Below, piece by piece: positions 4,765-6,187 of a DNA stretch of 6,187 nucleotides (position 1 is its first letter; the number at the start of each line of letters is the position of its first letter). This DNA comes from Candidatus Omnitrophota bacterium (GTDB taxonomy: Bacteria > Omnitrophota > Gorgyraeia > 2-01-FULL-45-10): contig JACROW010000044.1 in NCBI GenBank assembly GCA_016214245.1, positions 1-6,187 of the forward strand, read 5' to 3'. Made by a program: the position numbers and the translations under genes. The notes below the pieces were generated by a model. It saw only the letters and a list, made by a program, of their open reading frames with translations, was not told the origin of the DNA and ran no database searches.

Positions 4765-6187
4765 ATGGTAAATAGATTTGAAGCAAAATTAGGCAGCGGC
4801 AGCGTGATAATCGAGACCGGTAAGATGGCAAAGCAGGCGGACGGTGCCTGCACTGTCCAGCTCGGCGGCACAGTGGTCCTTATTACAGCAGTCTGTTCGG
4901 AAGAGCCGAGAGAAGGCGTCGATTTCTTTCCACTGACCGTTGAATATCAGGAGAAGACATACGCTGCAGGCAAAATACCGGGCGGTTTCTTTAAAAGGGA
5001 AGGCAGGCCGTCAGAAAAAGAGATATTGACTGCCAGATTGATCGACAGGCCCATAAGGCCTTTATTCCCAAAGGGCTTCATCAATGAGCTCCAGATAGTC
5101 GGGATCGTCCTGTCCAGTGATGGAGAGAACGATTCGGATGTCCTTGCGATGGTAGGTGCGTCCTGCGCCCTGTCCATCTCCGACATCCCATTTGACGGCC
5201 CGATAGGCGCGGTGAGGGTCGGCAGGATTAACGGAAAATTTGTCCTCAACCCAACGTTCAAAGAATTGGACTCCAGCGACCTCGACCTCGTCGTCGCTGG
5301 GAACGCTTCGGGCCTTTTGATGGTCGAGTCCGGAAGTAACGAATTGGAAGAAAGCCTAATACTGGATGCGATAAATTTCGGGCAAAAGAGTTTACAGGTC
5401 CTGATAGAACTTCAGGAGAAGATGGTTAAAGTATGCGGAAAGAAGAAGCAGGCCATAACGCTTTATAAAGTTGATGAAGAGCTGGTCAGGAAGGTCAAAG
5501 ATGATTCCCGCTCCAGATTAGACGAGATAAATAAACTTGGCACAAAAGAGCAGAGAGAAGGAGCCATGGACCTCCTCACGAAAGAATTGGTGGCACGGTT
5601 TGTCACGGAGGAAGCCGCCTATACCGAAAACGACGTGAAGTCCGCACTGATAGAGGCTGAGAAGGAAGCCGTGAGAAAGTACATAATCGAGAAGAGGAGG
5701 CGTGTCGACGGCAGGGCTTTCGATGAGATCCGGCCGATAAGCTGCGAGGTAGGTATTCTGCCGCGGACCCACGGCTCGAGCCTCTTCACCCGCGGCCAGA
5801 CGCAGAGCCTTTCCGTTACTACACTAGGAACGAGTGCCGATGAGCAGATGATCGACGCGTTGGAAGGCGAGACCCAGAAGAGTTTCATGCTCCATTATAA
5901 TTTTCCACCCTTTTCCGTTGGAGAGGTCAGGCCCATACGCGGCCCTGGAAGGCGCGAGATTGGCCATGGCGCATTGGCGGAGCGGGCATTGAAGCCTGTC
6001 ATGCCGGATAAAGAAAAGTTTCCATATACCGTAAGGGTCGTGTCGGATATTCTGGAATCGAACGGCTCGTCGAGCATGGCGACGGTTTGTGCCAGCGCAT
6101 TGTCTCTGATGGACGCTGGTGTTCCCATAAAAGAACCTGTGAGCGGGATAGCCATCGGGTTGATAAAAGAGAAGAAGGAGACGATAA
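4765..6187 (+). CDS. pnp: Polyribonucleotide nucleotidyltransferase (PNPase), 3'-truncated by the window
   Basis: PNPase degrades RNA 3' to 5' using phosphate and can run in reverse as a polymerase; it acts as a trimer, often in the degradosome. The 474 codons present are uninterrupted. The first RNase PH-like core includes FFPLTVEYQEKTYAAGKIPGG (split as FFPLTVEYQ from 54 and GKIPGG from 69), the RNA-constriction loop FFKR (75-78, often FFRR), and IDRPIRPLFP (93-102). A helical PNPase domain spans about 240-312. The second core starts at RVDGR (313-317), with LFTRGQTQSL (340-349), FSVGEVRP and SNGSSSMA (432-439), whose serines bind phosphate. The catalytic Asp pair, KH and S1 domains lie beyond the window. 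AAGGA (4757-4761) and GGAAG (4751-4755) are 3 and 9 bases from ATG 4765. It is probably cotranscribed with rpsO. Confidence 0.97.
   Translation, partial: MVNRFEAKLGSGSVIIETGKMAKQADGACTVQLGGTVVLITAVCSEEPREGVDFFPLTVEYQEKTYAAGKIPGGFFKREGRPSEKEILTARLIDRPIRPLFPKGFINELQIVGIVLSSDGENDSDVLAMVGASCALSISDIPFDGPIGAVRVGRINGKFVLNPTFKELDSSDLDLVVAGNASGLLMVESGSNELEESLILDAINFGQKSLQVLIELQEKMVKVCGKKKQAITLYKVDEELVRKVKDDSRSRLDEINKLGTKEQREGAMDLLTKELVARFVTEEAAYTENDVKSALIEAEKEAVRKYIIEKRRRVDGRAFDEIRPISCEVGILPRTHGSSLFTRGQTQSLSVTTLGTSADEQMIDALEGETQKSFMLHYNFPPFSVGEVRPIRGPGRREIGHGALAERALKPVMPDKEKFPYTVRVVSDILESNGSSSMATVCASALSLMDAGVPIKEPVSGIAIGLIKEKKETI

Noticed and set aside
5273..5300. CCAGCGAC / GTCGCTGG inverted repeat inside pnp
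   Set aside because: An 8-bp stem with a 12-base loop in a GC-rich Asp/Leu/Val codon run is expected about once by chance in 6 kb; no further extension.

Overview
The window is an ordinary bacterial housekeeping block. It holds seven genes for translation, RNA processing and flavin cofactor synthesis, all on the + strand. Base composition is moderate. Arg is often AGG/AGA and Ile often ATA, and three of the seven genes probably start with GTG. The order rbfA-nrnA-truB-ribF-rpsO-pnp is widespread in bacteria. The codon style and the look of the CCA-adding enzyme and DHH protein remind me of uncultivated lineages such as Omnitrophota, but that is an impression from memory and not a placement.

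Layout. Bases 1-78 hold a possible 17-codon tail of an upstream gene (2-55) and a short gap. Bases 79-4368 are a tightly packed run of five genes: a class II tRNA nucleotidyltransferase (cca-like), rbfA, a DHH-family nanoRNase/pAp phosphatase (nrnA), truB and ribF. Every junction in this run overlaps (4, 8, 23 and 4 bp), which suggests one transcript with translational coupling. Bases 4369-4475 are the only real intergenic gap. It is very AT-rich and almost entirely filled by a perfect 48-bp tandem duplication carrying a promoter-like -10 and a Shine-Dalgarno (SD) sequence in each copy. Then come rpsO (4476-4745) and pnp, which starts at 4765 and runs off the end after 474 codons.

How the genes fit together. 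The products mature or use RNA: CCA-end synthesis or repair on tRNA, 30S maturation (RbfA), tRNA pseudouridine 55 (TruB), ribosomal protein S15, and RNA decay by PNPase and the nanoRNase. RibF makes FMN and FAD and is a usual passenger in this cluster. infB, commonly next to rbfA, is not there; the cca-like gene occupies that place.

I found no previously undescribed system. The points most worth a second look are the 48-bp duplication ahead of rpsO-pnp, with its consequences for promoter number and start-codon annotation; a hairpin inside rpsO that covers an SD-like sequence; and an Asp-to-Glu change in the first metal motif of the DHH protein.
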